This document shows positions 35,787-43,284 of a DNA stretch of 63,406 nucleotides, piece by piece. The DNA is from Pseudomonas sp. BMS12 (lineage in GTDB: Bacteria; Pseudomonadota; Gammaproteobacteria; Pseudomonadales; Pseudomonadaceae), in assembly GCF_001592875.1 (NCBI RefSeq), contig NZ_LSOF01000018.1, positions 201,116 through 264,521 on the forward strand, read 5' to 3'. Both the position numbers and the translations under genes were made by a program. Within the stretch, counting starts at the first letter, position 1. Each line of letters starts with the position of its first letter. The notes under the pieces are model-generated. The model ran no database searches. It saw nothing but the letters and a program-made list of their open reading frames with translations, and was not told the DNA's origin.

Positions 35787-35822
35787 CCCTCTCCCCATGG
35801 GGGAGAGGGCCGGGGAGAGGGG
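35787..35822. repeat. Dispersed CCCTCTCCCC palindromic repeat between gspE and gspF
   Basis: CCCTCTCCCC (35787-35796) pairs with GGGGGAGAGGG (35799-35809) and is followed by CCGGGGAGAGGGG to 35822, the asymmetric tail typical of this widespread intergenic repeat. The tail GGGGAGAGGGG lies 5-15 nt before the gspF ATG and is the only ribosome-site-like sequence there. Confidence 0.7.
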
Positions 35823-35826
35823 ATAG

Positions 35827-37044
35827 ATGGCCGCCTTCGAATACATTGCCCTGGATGCCCGAGGCCGCCAGCAGAAAGGCGTTCTGGAGGCCGACAGCGC
35901 GCGCCAGGTACGCCAGTTGCTGCGCGAGAAGCAGCTCTCGCCGCTGCAGGTCGAGCCTGCCCATCGCAAGGAGCAGGCGGCCGGTACGGGCGGTTTCAGC
36001 CTGCGCCGTGGCCTGTCGGCGCGCGACCTGGCCCTGGTCACCCGCCAGCTGGCGACCCTGATCGGTGCCGCGCTGCCCATCGAAGAAGCGCTGCGCGCCG
36101 CCGCCGCGCAGTCGCGCCAACCGCGCATCCAGTCGATGCTGATCGCCGTGCGCGCCAAGGTGCTGGAGGGCCACGGCCTGGCCAGCGCACTGGGCGCCTT
36201 CCCGGCGGCCTTTCCCGAGCTGTACCGCGCCACCGTGGCGGCCGGTGAGCATGCCGGGCACCTGGCGCCGGTGCTGGAACAGCTGGCCGACTACACCGAG
36301 CAGCGTCAGCAGTCGCGGCAGAAGGTGCAGATGGCGCTGCTCTACCCGGTGATCCTGATGCTCGCCTCGCTGGGCATCGTCGGCTTTCTGCTCGGCTACG
36401 TGGTGCCGGACGTGGTGCGGGTGTTCGTCGACTCGGGGCAGACCCTGCCGGCGCTGACTCGCGGGCTGATCCTGCTCAGTGAGCTGGTCAAGGCCTGGGG
36501 CGCCTTGGTGGTGCTGTTGCTCGGTATTGGCGTGTTCGCTTTCCGCCGTGCCCTGCGCAATGACGATGTGCGACGGCGCTGGCATGCCTTTCTGCTGCGC
36601 CTGCCACTGATCGGTGGGCTGATTGCGGCGACCGAGACGGCGCGTTTCGCCTCGACCCTGGCGATCCTGGTGCGCAGCGGGGTGCCGCTGGTCGAGGCGC
36701 TGGCCATCGGCGCCGAAGTGGTGTCCAACATGATCATTCGCGCCGACGTGGCTCAGGCCACCCAGCGCGTGCGCGAGGGCGGCAGCCTGTCACGGGCGCT
36801 GGAGGCCAGCCGGCAGTTTCCGCCGATGATGCTGCACATGATCGCCAGCGGCGAGCGTTCGGGCGAGCTGGACCAGATGCTGGCGCGCACGGCGCGCAAT
36901 CAGGAGAACGACCTGGCGGCCACCATTGGCCTGTTGGTGGGGCTGTTCGAGCCGTTCATGCTGGTCTTCATGGGGGCGGTGGTGCTGGTGATCGTGCTGG
37001 CCATCCTGCTGCCGATTCTTTCTCTGAACCAACTGGTGGGTTGA
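35827..37044 (+). CDS. gspF: type II secretion inner-membrane platform protein GspF (XcpS)
   Basis: A 405-residue polytopic platform protein. It has two related cytoplasmic helical domains (about 65-170 and 270-375), each followed by membrane helices, three in total (for example VILMLASLGIVGFLLGYVV). The typical GspF repeats LATLIGAALPIEEAL and LAILVRSGVPLVEAL are present. It binds GspE and GspL and probably couples ATP use to pseudopilus growth. It is separated from gspE by a 56-nt gap filled by a palindromic repeat. Confidence 0.95.
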   Translation: MAAFEYIALDARGRQQKGVLEADSARQVRQLLREKQLSPLQVEPAHRKEQAAGTGGFSLRRGLSARDLALVTRQLATLIGAALPIEEALRAAAAQSRQPRIQSMLIAVRAKVLEGHGLASALGAFPAAFPELYRATVAAGEHAGHLAPVLEQLADYTEQRQQSRQKVQMALLYPVILMLASLGIVGFLLGYVVPDVVRVFVDSGQTLPALTRGLILLSELVKAWGALVVLLLGIGVFAFRRALRNDDVRRRWHAFLLRLPLIGGLIAATETARFASTLAILVRSGVPLVEALAIGAEVVSNMIIRADVAQATQRVREGGSLSRALEASRQFPPMMLHMIASGERSGELDQMLARTARNQENDLAATIGLLVGLFEPFMLVFMGAVVLVIVLAILLPILSLNQLVG

Positions 37045-37049
37045 TAGTG

Positions 37050-37481
37050 ATGAATAAGCTGGGCAAACAAGGCGGTTTCACCCTGATCGAGATCATGGTG
37101 GTGGTGGTCATCCTCGGCATCCTCGCGGCGCTGGTGGTGCCGCAGGTGATGGGCCGCCCGGACCAGGCCAAGGTCACTGCCGCGCAGAACGACATTCGCG
37201 CCATCGGTGCGGCGCTGGACATGTACAAGCTGGACAACCAGCACTACCCGAGCACCCAGCAGGGGCTGGAGGCGCTGGTGAAGAAGCCCAGCGGCAACCC
37301 GCCAGCGAAGAACTGGAACGCCGAGGGCTACCTCAAGCGTCTGCCGATCGACCCCTGGGGCAACCAGTATCTGTATCTGTCGCCGGGCAGCCGCGGCAAG
37401 GTCGACCTGTACTCCCTGGGCTCCGATGGCCAGGAAGGCGGCGAGGGCACCAGCGCCGATATCGGCAACTGGGACCTCTGA
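37050..37481 (+). CDS. gspG: major pseudopilin GspG (XcpT)
   Basis: A 143-residue major pseudopilin. The prepilin leader is short (MNKLGKQG), with the PilD cleavage site G/FTLIE. The hydrophobic helix with Glu5 follows, then the GspG calcium-site region (LGSDGQEGGEGTSADIGNWD). The ATG at 37050 is used; in-frame TTG and GTG codons upstream overlap the gspF stop. No gspO/pilD peptidase gene is in the window, so processing must rely on one elsewhere. Confidence 0.96.
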   Translation: MNKLGKQGGFTLIEIMVVVVILGILAALVVPQVMGRPDQAKVTAAQNDIRAIGAALDMYKLDNQHYPSTQQGLEALVKKPSGNPPAKNWNAEGYLKRLPIDPWGNQYLYLSPGSRGKVDLYSLGSDGQEGGEGTSADIGNWDL

Positions 37482-37487
37482 TTCTCG

Positions 37488-38039
37488 ATGCGCGCAGCAC
37501 GCGGCTTCACGCTTATCGAGCTGCTGGTAGTACTGGTGCTGCTCGGCGTGCTGACTGGCCTAGCCGTGCTCGGCAGCGGTATCGCCAGCAGCCCGGCGCG
37601 CAAGCTCAACGATGAAGCCGAGCGCCTGAACAGCCTGCTGCGGGTGCTGCTCGACGAGGCCGTGCTGGACAACCGCGAATACGGCGTGCGCTTCGAGGCG
37701 CACAGCTACCAGGTGCTGCGCTACGAGCCGGGCAAGGCACGCTGGGCGACGCTGGACGACAAGGTGCACGAACTGCCGGAGTGGGTCGAGTTGAGCGTCA
37801 AGGTCGAGGAGCAGAGCATCGGCCTGCCCAGCGACAAGGACGACAAGAAGGCCAAGGACGACAAGGGTGAGAAAAAGGCGCCCGTGACCAAGCCACCGCA
37901 GTTGCTGATTCTCTCCAGCGGCGAGCTGACCCCCTTCACCCTGCGCCTGGCCGGCGGCCGTGGCCGCGAGGCGCCGGTGCTGTTGCTGTCCAGCGATGGT
38001 TTCGCCGATCCCCAGGTGACGCCGGAGAAAAGCCGGTGA
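37488..38039 (+). CDS. gspH: minor pseudopilin GspH (XcpU)
   Basis: A 183-residue minor pseudopilin with leader MRAARG and cleavage site G/FTLIE. The globular domain contains a Lys/Asp-rich insert at residues 116-135 (DKDDKKAKDDKGEKK) not typical of the family, probably a surface loop. It forms the pseudopilus tip region with GspI, J and K. The next gene overlaps it by 4 nt. Confidence 0.92.
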   Translation: MRAARGFTLIELLVVLVLLGVLTGLAVLGSGIASSPARKLNDEAERLNSLLRVLLDEAVLDNREYGVRFEAHSYQVLRYEPGKARWATLDDKVHELPEWVELSVKVEEQSIGLPSDKDDKKAKDDKGEKKAPVTKPPQLLILSSGELTPFTLRLAGGRGREAPVLLLSSDGFADPQVTPEKSR

Positions 38040-38425
38040 AGCGCAGTCGCGGTTTTACCCTGCTGGAGGTGCTGGTGGCGCTGGCGATCTTCGCCGTGGT
38101 CGCCGCCAGCGTGCTCAGCGCCACTTCCCGCTCGCTGAAGACGGCCGCGCGGCTGGAGGACAAGACTTTCGCCAGTTGGCTGGCCGACAACCGCCTGCAA
38201 CAGCTGCAGCTGGCCGACGCGCCGCCGGGCGAGGGTCGCGAGCAGGGCGAGGAAACCTATGCCGGCCGCCGTTGGCTGTGGCAGACCGAAGTACAGAGCA
38301 CCAGCGAGGCGGAAATGCTGCGCGTCACCGTGCGCGTGGCGCCACGTCCGGAGCGCGGGCTGCAGGGCAAGATCGAGGACAACGCTCTGGTGACCCTCTC
38401 CGGATTCATCGGAGTGGCGCCATGA
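38036..38425 (+). CDS. gspI: minor pseudopilin GspI (XcpV)
   Basis: A 129-residue minor pseudopilin with leader MKRSRG, cleavage site G/FTLLEVL and the family segment LADNRLQQLQL. It is the core of the pseudopilus tip complex with GspJ and GspK. The GTG start overlaps the gspH stop, and its own stop overlaps gspJ by 4 nt. Confidence 0.94.
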   Translation: MKRSRGFTLLEVLVALAIFAVVAASVLSATSRSLKTAARLEDKTFASWLADNRLQQLQLADAPPGEGREQGEETYAGRRWLWQTEVQSTSEAEMLRVTVRVAPRPERGLQGKIEDNALVTLSGFIGVAP

Positions 38426-39156
38426 ACCCTGCCTTTCTCAGGGGCATGGGGGGCCGGCAGCGTGGTTTCACCCTGCTGGAAGTGCTGATCGCCATCGCCA
38501 TCTTCGCCATGCTGGCCATGGCCACCTACCGCATGCTCGACAGCGTGATGCAGACCGACCGTGGCCAGCGCGAGCAGGAACAGCGCCTGCGTGAGCTGAC
38601 CCGGGCCATGGCCGCCTTCGAGCGCGACCTGTTGCAGGTGCGTTCGCGCCCGGTGCGTGACCCCCTGGGCGATCCGCTGCCGGTCATGCGTGGCGACAGT
38701 GGCAGGAATACCGTGCTGGAGTTCACCCGCAGTGGCTGGCGCAATCCGCTTGGGCAGCCGCGTTCCACCCTGCAACGGGTGCGCTGGCAGCTGCAGGGTG
38801 AGCGCTGGCAGCGCGCCTATTGGCCGGTGCTGGACCAGGCCCAGGATAGCCAGCCGCGTATTCAGCAGGCGCTGGAGGGTGTTTCCCGCTTCGAGCTGCG
38901 CTTTCTCGATGGCGACGGTCGCTGGCTGCAGAACTGGCCGCCGCCCAGCAGCAATGCCGATGAGGCTCTGACCCAGCTGCCCCGTGCCGTGGAGCTGGTC
39001 ATCGAGCACCGCCGCTATGGCGAGCTGCGCCGTCTCTGGCGCCTGCCGGAAATGCCGCAGCAGGAGCAACTGGCAGTGCCCGGCAATGAAGGCGGGGAGG
39101 ATGGCTTGCTGCCGGAAGAGCCGAGTCCGGACACCGGGCAGGAGCTGAGCCAATGA
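38422..39156 (+). CDS. gspJ: minor pseudopilin GspJ (XcpW)
   Basis: A 244-residue minor pseudopilin. Leader MNPAFLRGMGGRQRG is followed by the G/FTLLE site. Family marks are RQR...LTRAMAAFERDLLQV and the VRWQL strand. The ATG at 38422 overlaps the gspI stop; the upstream open frame is shadow. Confidence 0.93.
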   Translation: MNPAFLRGMGGRQRGFTLLEVLIAIAIFAMLAMATYRMLDSVMQTDRGQREQEQRLRELTRAMAAFERDLLQVRSRPVRDPLGDPLPVMRGDSGRNTVLEFTRSGWRNPLGQPRSTLQRVRWQLQGERWQRAYWPVLDQAQDSQPRIQQALEGVSRFELRFLDGDGRWLQNWPPPSSNADEALTQLPRAVELVIEHRRYGELRRLWRLPEMPQQEQLAVPGNEGGEDGLLPEEPSPDTGQELSQ

Positions 39157-40103
39157 AGCGCCAGCGAGGGGTGGCGTTGATCACCGTGATGCTGGTGGTG
39201 GCGCTGGTCACGGTGATCTGTGCGGCATTGCTGCTGCGTCAGCAGCTGGCCATCCGCAGTACCGGCAACCAGTTGCTGGTGCGTCAGGCGCAGTACTACG
39301 CCGAAGGTGGCGAGCTGCTGGCCAAGGCCCTGCTGCGCCGCGATCAGGAACAGGGTGTGGTCGACAATCTGGCCGAACCCTGGGCTAACCCCCGCCTGCA
39401 GTTCCCGCTCGATGAGGGGGGCGAACTGCGCCTGCGCATCGACGATCTGTCCGGCCGTTTCAACCTCAACAGCCTGGCGGTCACTGGCGAAGCCGGCGAG
39501 CTGGCGCTGCTGCGTTTTCGCCGCCTGTTGCAGCAGCTGCAGCTCAGCCCGGCCTACGCCGAACGCCTGCAGGACTGGCTGGATGTGAATCAGGAAGCCA
39601 GTGGTTCGACAGGGGCCGAGGATGACCAGTACCTGCTGCTGGACCCCGCGTATCGCACCGGTCCCGGGCGTATTGCCGATGTGTCCGAGCTGCGCCTGCT
39701 GTTGGGCATGAAAGAGGCCGACTACCGGCGTCTGGCGCCCTTCGTCAGTGCCTTGCCGAGTCAGGTCGAGCTCAATATCAATACCGCCAGCGCCCAGGTG
39801 CTGGCCTGCCTGGGCGAGGGCATTCCGGCATCCGCGCTGCAGTCGGCCATCGATGGGCGCGGGCGTAGCGGCTACAGCGATGTCGGCGGTTTCGTCCAGC
39901 AGCTGTCGTCCTATGGCGTCAGTGCCCAGGGGCTGGGGGTTGGCAGTCAGTATTTCCGTGTCACCACCGAGGTGTTGCTGGGCGACCGGCGCCAGGTGCT
40001 GACCAGCTATCTGCAACGTGGTAACGATAAGCACGTACGCCTGATGGCGCGCGATCTGGGGCAGGAGGGCCTGGGGCCCGAGCCCGTCGAGGAGTCCGAG
40101 TAA
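39153..40103 (+). CDS. gspK: minor pseudopilin GspK (XcpX)
   Basis: A 316-residue large minor pseudopilin. Leader MKRQRG is followed by VALIT, so the usual Glu5 is absent, as is normal for GspK, the tip subunit. The alpha domain with repeated helix-hairpin-helix-like segments (LNINTASAQVLACLGEG) is intact. Starts in the gspJ stop (4-nt overlap). Confidence 0.94.
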   Translation: MKRQRGVALITVMLVVALVTVICAALLLRQQLAIRSTGNQLLVRQAQYYAEGGELLAKALLRRDQEQGVVDNLAEPWANPRLQFPLDEGGELRLRIDDLSGRFNLNSLAVTGEAGELALLRFRRLLQQLQLSPAYAERLQDWLDVNQEASGSTGAEDDQYLLLDPAYRTGPGRIADVSELRLLLGMKEADYRRLAPFVSALPSQVELNINTASAQVLACLGEGIPASALQSAIDGRGRSGYSDVGGFVQQLSSYGVSAQGLGVGSQYFRVTTEVLLGDRRQVLTSYLQRGNDKHVRLMARDLGQEGLGPEPVEESE

Positions 40104-41243
40104 ATGAGTCCTACCCTGTTTCTGCCGCCGCAGGCCTGCGGCGAGGTGTCTGCCGAACTGCCGGTGTGGCGGGTGGAGGGGGAGAGCTGCGTGCAGCAGG
40201 CCTTCACCGCCGCCGTGCCGGCCCAGGGCGCCTGGCGTCTGGTGCTGCCGGTCGAGGCGGTAACCCTGTGCGTGGTGCAACTGCCGACCACCAAGGCGCG
40301 CTGGCTGGCCAAGGCTCTGCCGTTCGCGGTGGAGGAGCTGCTGGCCGAGGATGTGGAGCTGTTTCACCTGTGCGTCGGCGCGCCCCTGGCCGATGGGCGT
40401 CACCGCGTGCATGCGCTCAAGCGGGCCTGGCTGGCCAGCTGGCTGGCGCTGTGCGGCGACAACCCGCCACGCCGCATCGAGGTCGACGCCGACCTGCTCT
40501 CGGGCGAAGGCAGCCAGCTGCTGTGCGCAGGCGAGCGCTGGCTGCTCGGTGGCAGCGGCGAGGCGCGCCTGGCCCTGCGTAGTGAGGACTGGCCGGCACT
40601 GGCAGCGTTGTGCCTGCAGCCGAGGGTGGCTCATGTCGAAGCCGGCCAGACCGCCCCGGCAGAGGTGGACGAAGTCCACGAACTGCCGAGGGCGCTGCCC
40701 TGGCTGGCGGCGCAGACGGCCGATTGCAATTTGGCCCAGGGCGCATTCGCCGTGCGTGAGCCTTCCGGTGAATGGCGGCGTTGGCGTCCACTGGCGGCAT
40801 TGCTGGGTCTATGGCTGTTGCTGCAGTGGGGCTTCAACCTGGCTCAGGGTCTGTACCTGCAACATGAGGGTGAGCGCTATGCCACGGCCAATCACGGGCT
40901 TTACCGCGAGTTGTTCCCGGACGACAGCAAGCTGATCAACTTGCGTGCGCAGTTCGATCAGCACCTGGCCGAAGCGGCTGGGGGCGGACAGAGCCAGCTG
41001 CTGGCACTGCTCGAGCAGAGCGCTGCGGCCCTCAACCAGGAGGGCGGCCAGGTGCAGGTCGAACAACTGGACTTCAGCGCCCAGCGTGGCGAGCTGGCTT
41101 TCAACCTGCTGGCCAGCGACTTTGCGACACTGGAAAGCCTGCGAGGCAGGCTGCAGGACGCCGGGCTGGCGGTGGACATGGGCTCGGCGAGCCGGCAGGA
41201 CAGCGGCGTCAGCGCGCGCCTGGTGATCGGAGGTAACGGATGA
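40104..41243 (+). CDS. gspL: type II secretion inner-membrane protein GspL (XcpY)
   Basis: A 379-residue bitopic protein. The cytoplasmic actin-like domain (1-about 235) recruits GspE. One membrane helix lies near 232-250 (PLAALLGLWLLLQWGFNLA), followed by a periplasmic ferredoxin-like domain that pairs with GspM. It begins directly after the gspK stop. Confidence 0.93.
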   Translation: MSPTLFLPPQACGEVSAELPVWRVEGESCVQQAFTAAVPAQGAWRLVLPVEAVTLCVVQLPTTKARWLAKALPFAVEELLAEDVELFHLCVGAPLADGRHRVHALKRAWLASWLALCGDNPPRRIEVDADLLSGEGSQLLCAGERWLLGGSGEARLALRSEDWPALAALCLQPRVAHVEAGQTAPAEVDEVHELPRALPWLAAQTADCNLAQGAFAVREPSGEWRRWRPLAALLGLWLLLQWGFNLAQGLYLQHEGERYATANHGLYRELFPDDSKLINLRAQFDQHLAEAAGGGQSQLLALLEQSAAALNQEGGQVQVEQLDFSAQRGELAFNLLASDFATLESLRGRLQDAGLAVDMGSASRQDSGVSARLVIGGNG

Positions 41244-41752
41244 GCGAGATGATCATGCAGTGGTCGCAACGCCTGCTACAGAGCCCGCTGGGCGCGCGCT
41301 GGCAGGCGCTGCCGCCTCGCGACCGTCTGGCCCTGGTGCTGCTCGGCAGCTTCCTGTTGCTGGTGCTCTTGTACCTGCTGGCCTGGCGCCCGGTCAGCCA
41401 GAACCTGGCGCAGGCGCGCAGTTTCCTGCAGCAGCAGCGCAGCCTGCATGCCTACATGCAGGAGCATGCGCCGCAGGTACAGGCACTGCAGGGGCGACCG
41501 CAGGTCACCCTCGACCCGGCCCGCTTGCAGGGGTTGGTAACGGCCAGTGCGGCGAGTCAGGGGCTGAATGTCGAGCGCCTGGACAACCAGGGCGATGGCA
41601 GCCTGCAGGTCAGCCTGCAGGCCACCGAGTTCACTCGCCTGCTGCGCTGGCTGGTGAGCCTGGAGGAGCAGGGTGTGCGGGTCGACGAGGCGGGGCTGGA
41701 GCGCGCCGACAAGGGCCTGGTGAACAGCCGCCTGCTGCTGCGTGCCGACTGA
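41240..41752 (+). CDS. gspM: type II secretion inner-membrane protein GspM (XcpZ)
   Basis: A 170-residue bitopic protein. A cytoplasmic start with PPRDRLALVLLG is followed by a membrane helix (about 27-47) and a periplasmic ferredoxin-like domain. It overlaps gspL by 4 nt and ends the operon. No gspN follows, as in the Pseudomonas xcp system. Confidence 0.93.
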   Translation: MSEMIMQWSQRLLQSPLGARWQALPPRDRLALVLLGSFLLLVLLYLLAWRPVSQNLAQARSFLQQQRSLHAYMQEHAPQVQALQGRPQVTLDPARLQGLVTASAASQGLNVERLDNQGDGSLQVSLQATEFTRLLRWLVSLEEQGVRVDEAGLERADKGLVNSRLLLRAD

Positions 41753-42159
41753 GCAGAAGCGGATGATCTTGTTCGAGTTAGGTGCTTGATTCACCAATGC
41801 CTACGCGATGCCAGTCGGTGAGCTTGAGTGAGTGCTCATATGGCATTAACCCTCATGTTTCCTACTCATAGCTACTCACTCACCCCATTGCTATTGCATG
41901 GTGATGTTGGCGGTAGAGATCACGGCGGAATCCTGAATACGGAGATGGCGTGGACTGAGGGCGGTTGGCGCGTGAGGAGCTTGCCGGACTCGCCGCGCGG
42001 CCCGGCTGATAAGGGCGCTGTGATCGGTGACTTGTTTTAATGTCGATTGTAATTTCATCATTGATGAGCAATATCGATGATGGTGATTTTTTAATGAGTG
42101 GCCAGGCAGCGATAGTGACGGCGTGGATTCAGCCAACCCCTTCTAGCAGGAACCTCGCC
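41753..42159. other. AT-rich non-coding gap after the gsp operon
   Basis: About 400 nt with clearly lower GC and no convincing gene. It contains a separated inverted repeat TGAGTGAGT (41825-41833) / ACTCACTCA (41874-41882), a short palindromic stretch TCATCATTGATGA near 42056-42068, and AT-rich DNA at 42035-42095. TTGTAA near 42047 with AATATC 17 nt later is a weak candidate promoter for the small secreted peptide. A 70-codon open frame at 41828-42040 has no ribosome site and unusual composition and is not called. Confidence 0.5.
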
Positions 42160-42318
42160 ATGAAAGCCTTCACCCTTGCTGTCCTGTATACCGCCGCCCT
42201 GAGTAGCTACATGTCCACCCTGTCGTTTGCAGCGCCTTCGGTCCCCACCGGGCCGGTGCAGCAGAGCAACCCGGCGGCAGTCGGTACGGGTGTGCTGGTA
42301 CTGGATCGGCTGGCATAA
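42160..42318 (+). CDS. small secreted or periplasmic peptide, unknown function
   Basis: A 52-residue product with a good signal peptide (MKAFTLAVLYTAALSSYMST then LSFA, cleavage near residue 24). This leaves a mature peptide of about 28 residues rich in Pro, Val and Gly. GCAGGAA lies 8 nt before the ATG. It has no Cys and no recognised family. It could be a real small exported peptide or a chance frame; the signal peptide plus ribosome site favour the former. Confidence 0.5.
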   Translation: MKAFTLAVLYTAALSSYMSTLSFAAPSVPTGPVQQSNPAAVGTGVLVLDRLA

Positions 42319-42408
42319 GGCAGCGCACAACGCCTTGCAGTCAGAGGTTTCGCGTCGGCAGCAGACAGGCTATAAGGCTGGCTCGATTTTGCCGTCCTGA
42401 GCGCTGCC

Positions 42409-42846
42409 TTGCTCGAGTACTCCATCTACCTCGGTCTGTTCCTCTCCGCCTTTGGTGCTGCCAGCCTATTACCCCTGCAGTCGGAGGCGGTGCTGGTCGC
42501 ACTGTTGCTGGCGGGTGAGCAACCTGTCACGGCGCTGCTGCTGGTGGCCAGTCTCGGCAATGTGCTCGGCGCCGTGCTGAATGCGGCGCTCGGGCGCGGC
42601 ATCGAACGTTTTCATGGGCGGCGCTGGTTTCCCGTCGACGACCGGCAGCTGGCGCGGGCCAAGGCGGGATACCAGCGCTATGGCCGCTGGTCGCTGCTGC
42701 TGAGCTGGATGCCGGTCATAGGCGACCCGCTGACCCTGGTGGCCGGTGTGATGCGCGAGCCCTGGTGGAGCTTTCTGCTGCTGGTCACCCTGGCCAAGGC
42801 TGGGCGCTACCTGGCGCTGGCCGCCATCACGCTGGGCTGGTTCTGA
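42409..42846 (+). CDS. DedA/YqaA-like inner-membrane protein
   Basis: A 145-residue membrane protein of the YqaA/SNARE-associated (DedA-like) type. It has hydrophobic segments at about 5-35, 38-60, 90-110 and 118-143, and the family motif LSWMPVIGDPLTLVAGVMR. DedA relatives are now viewed as lipid-carrier or proton-linked transporters; YqaA function is unknown. The start is a TTG with a poor ribosome site, so the N-terminus is uncertain. Confidence 0.78.
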   Translation: MLEYSIYLGLFLSAFGAASLLPLQSEAVLVALLLAGEQPVTALLLVASLGNVLGAVLNAALGRGIERFHGRRWFPVDDRQLARAKAGYQRYGRWSLLLSWMPVIGDPLTLVAGVMREPWWSFLLLVTLAKAGRYLALAAITLGWF

Positions 42847-42860
42847 GCCGTAGGCCTGGC

Positions 42861-43139
42861 TCAGTCGCGGTAGAACACCTGGATCAGGTGATAGCCAAAC
42901 TGGGTCTTCACCGGGCCGTGCACTTCGCGCAGAGCCTTCTTGAAGATCACCTGGTCCACGGCACGCACCATCTGCCCCGGACGCACTTCGCCAAGGTCGC
43001 CGCCTTTCTTGCCCGACGGGCAGGTGGAGTATTTCTTTGCCAGCACATCGAAGGCCTCGCCAGCGGCGATGCGTTTCTTCAGGGCGGCCGCTTCGGCCTC
43101 GGTCTTCACCAGGATGTGGCGGGCCATTGCCTTGGGCAT
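42861..43139 (-). CDS. ppiC: cytoplasmic parvulin-type peptidyl-prolyl isomerase
   Basis: A 92-residue single-domain parvulin without signal peptide, like E. coli PpiC. It shows ARHILVKTE at the N-terminus, the CPSGKKGGDLG turn and the final VKTQFGYHLIQVFYRD strand. It catalyses cis-trans isomerisation of prolyl bonds. The ATG at 43139 follows GAGGAA; the upstream in-frame ATG at 43184 has no ribosome site. Confidence 0.93.
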   Translation of the reverse strand: MPKAMARHILVKTEAEAAALKKRIAAGEAFDVLAKKYSTCPSGKKGGDLGEVRPGQMVRAVDQVIFKKALREVHGPVKTQFGYHLIQVFYRD

Positions 43140-43284
43140 GATCGGTTCCTCAATTTGCGAGGCCGCTATTGTGCCAGTAATCATTGCGCCATCAGAATGA
43201 CGTCATTTTTCAGGCTGTCGTTGGCCGGAAACCTGGGCCGACTTGGCCTAACTTGATTACTCCACACAGATGGAAGCGCGCCCC

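Noticed and set aside
41828..42040. A 70-codon plus-strand frame in the AT-rich gap
   Set aside because: No ribosome site, and no signal peptide or motif. It crosses an inverted-repeat arm.
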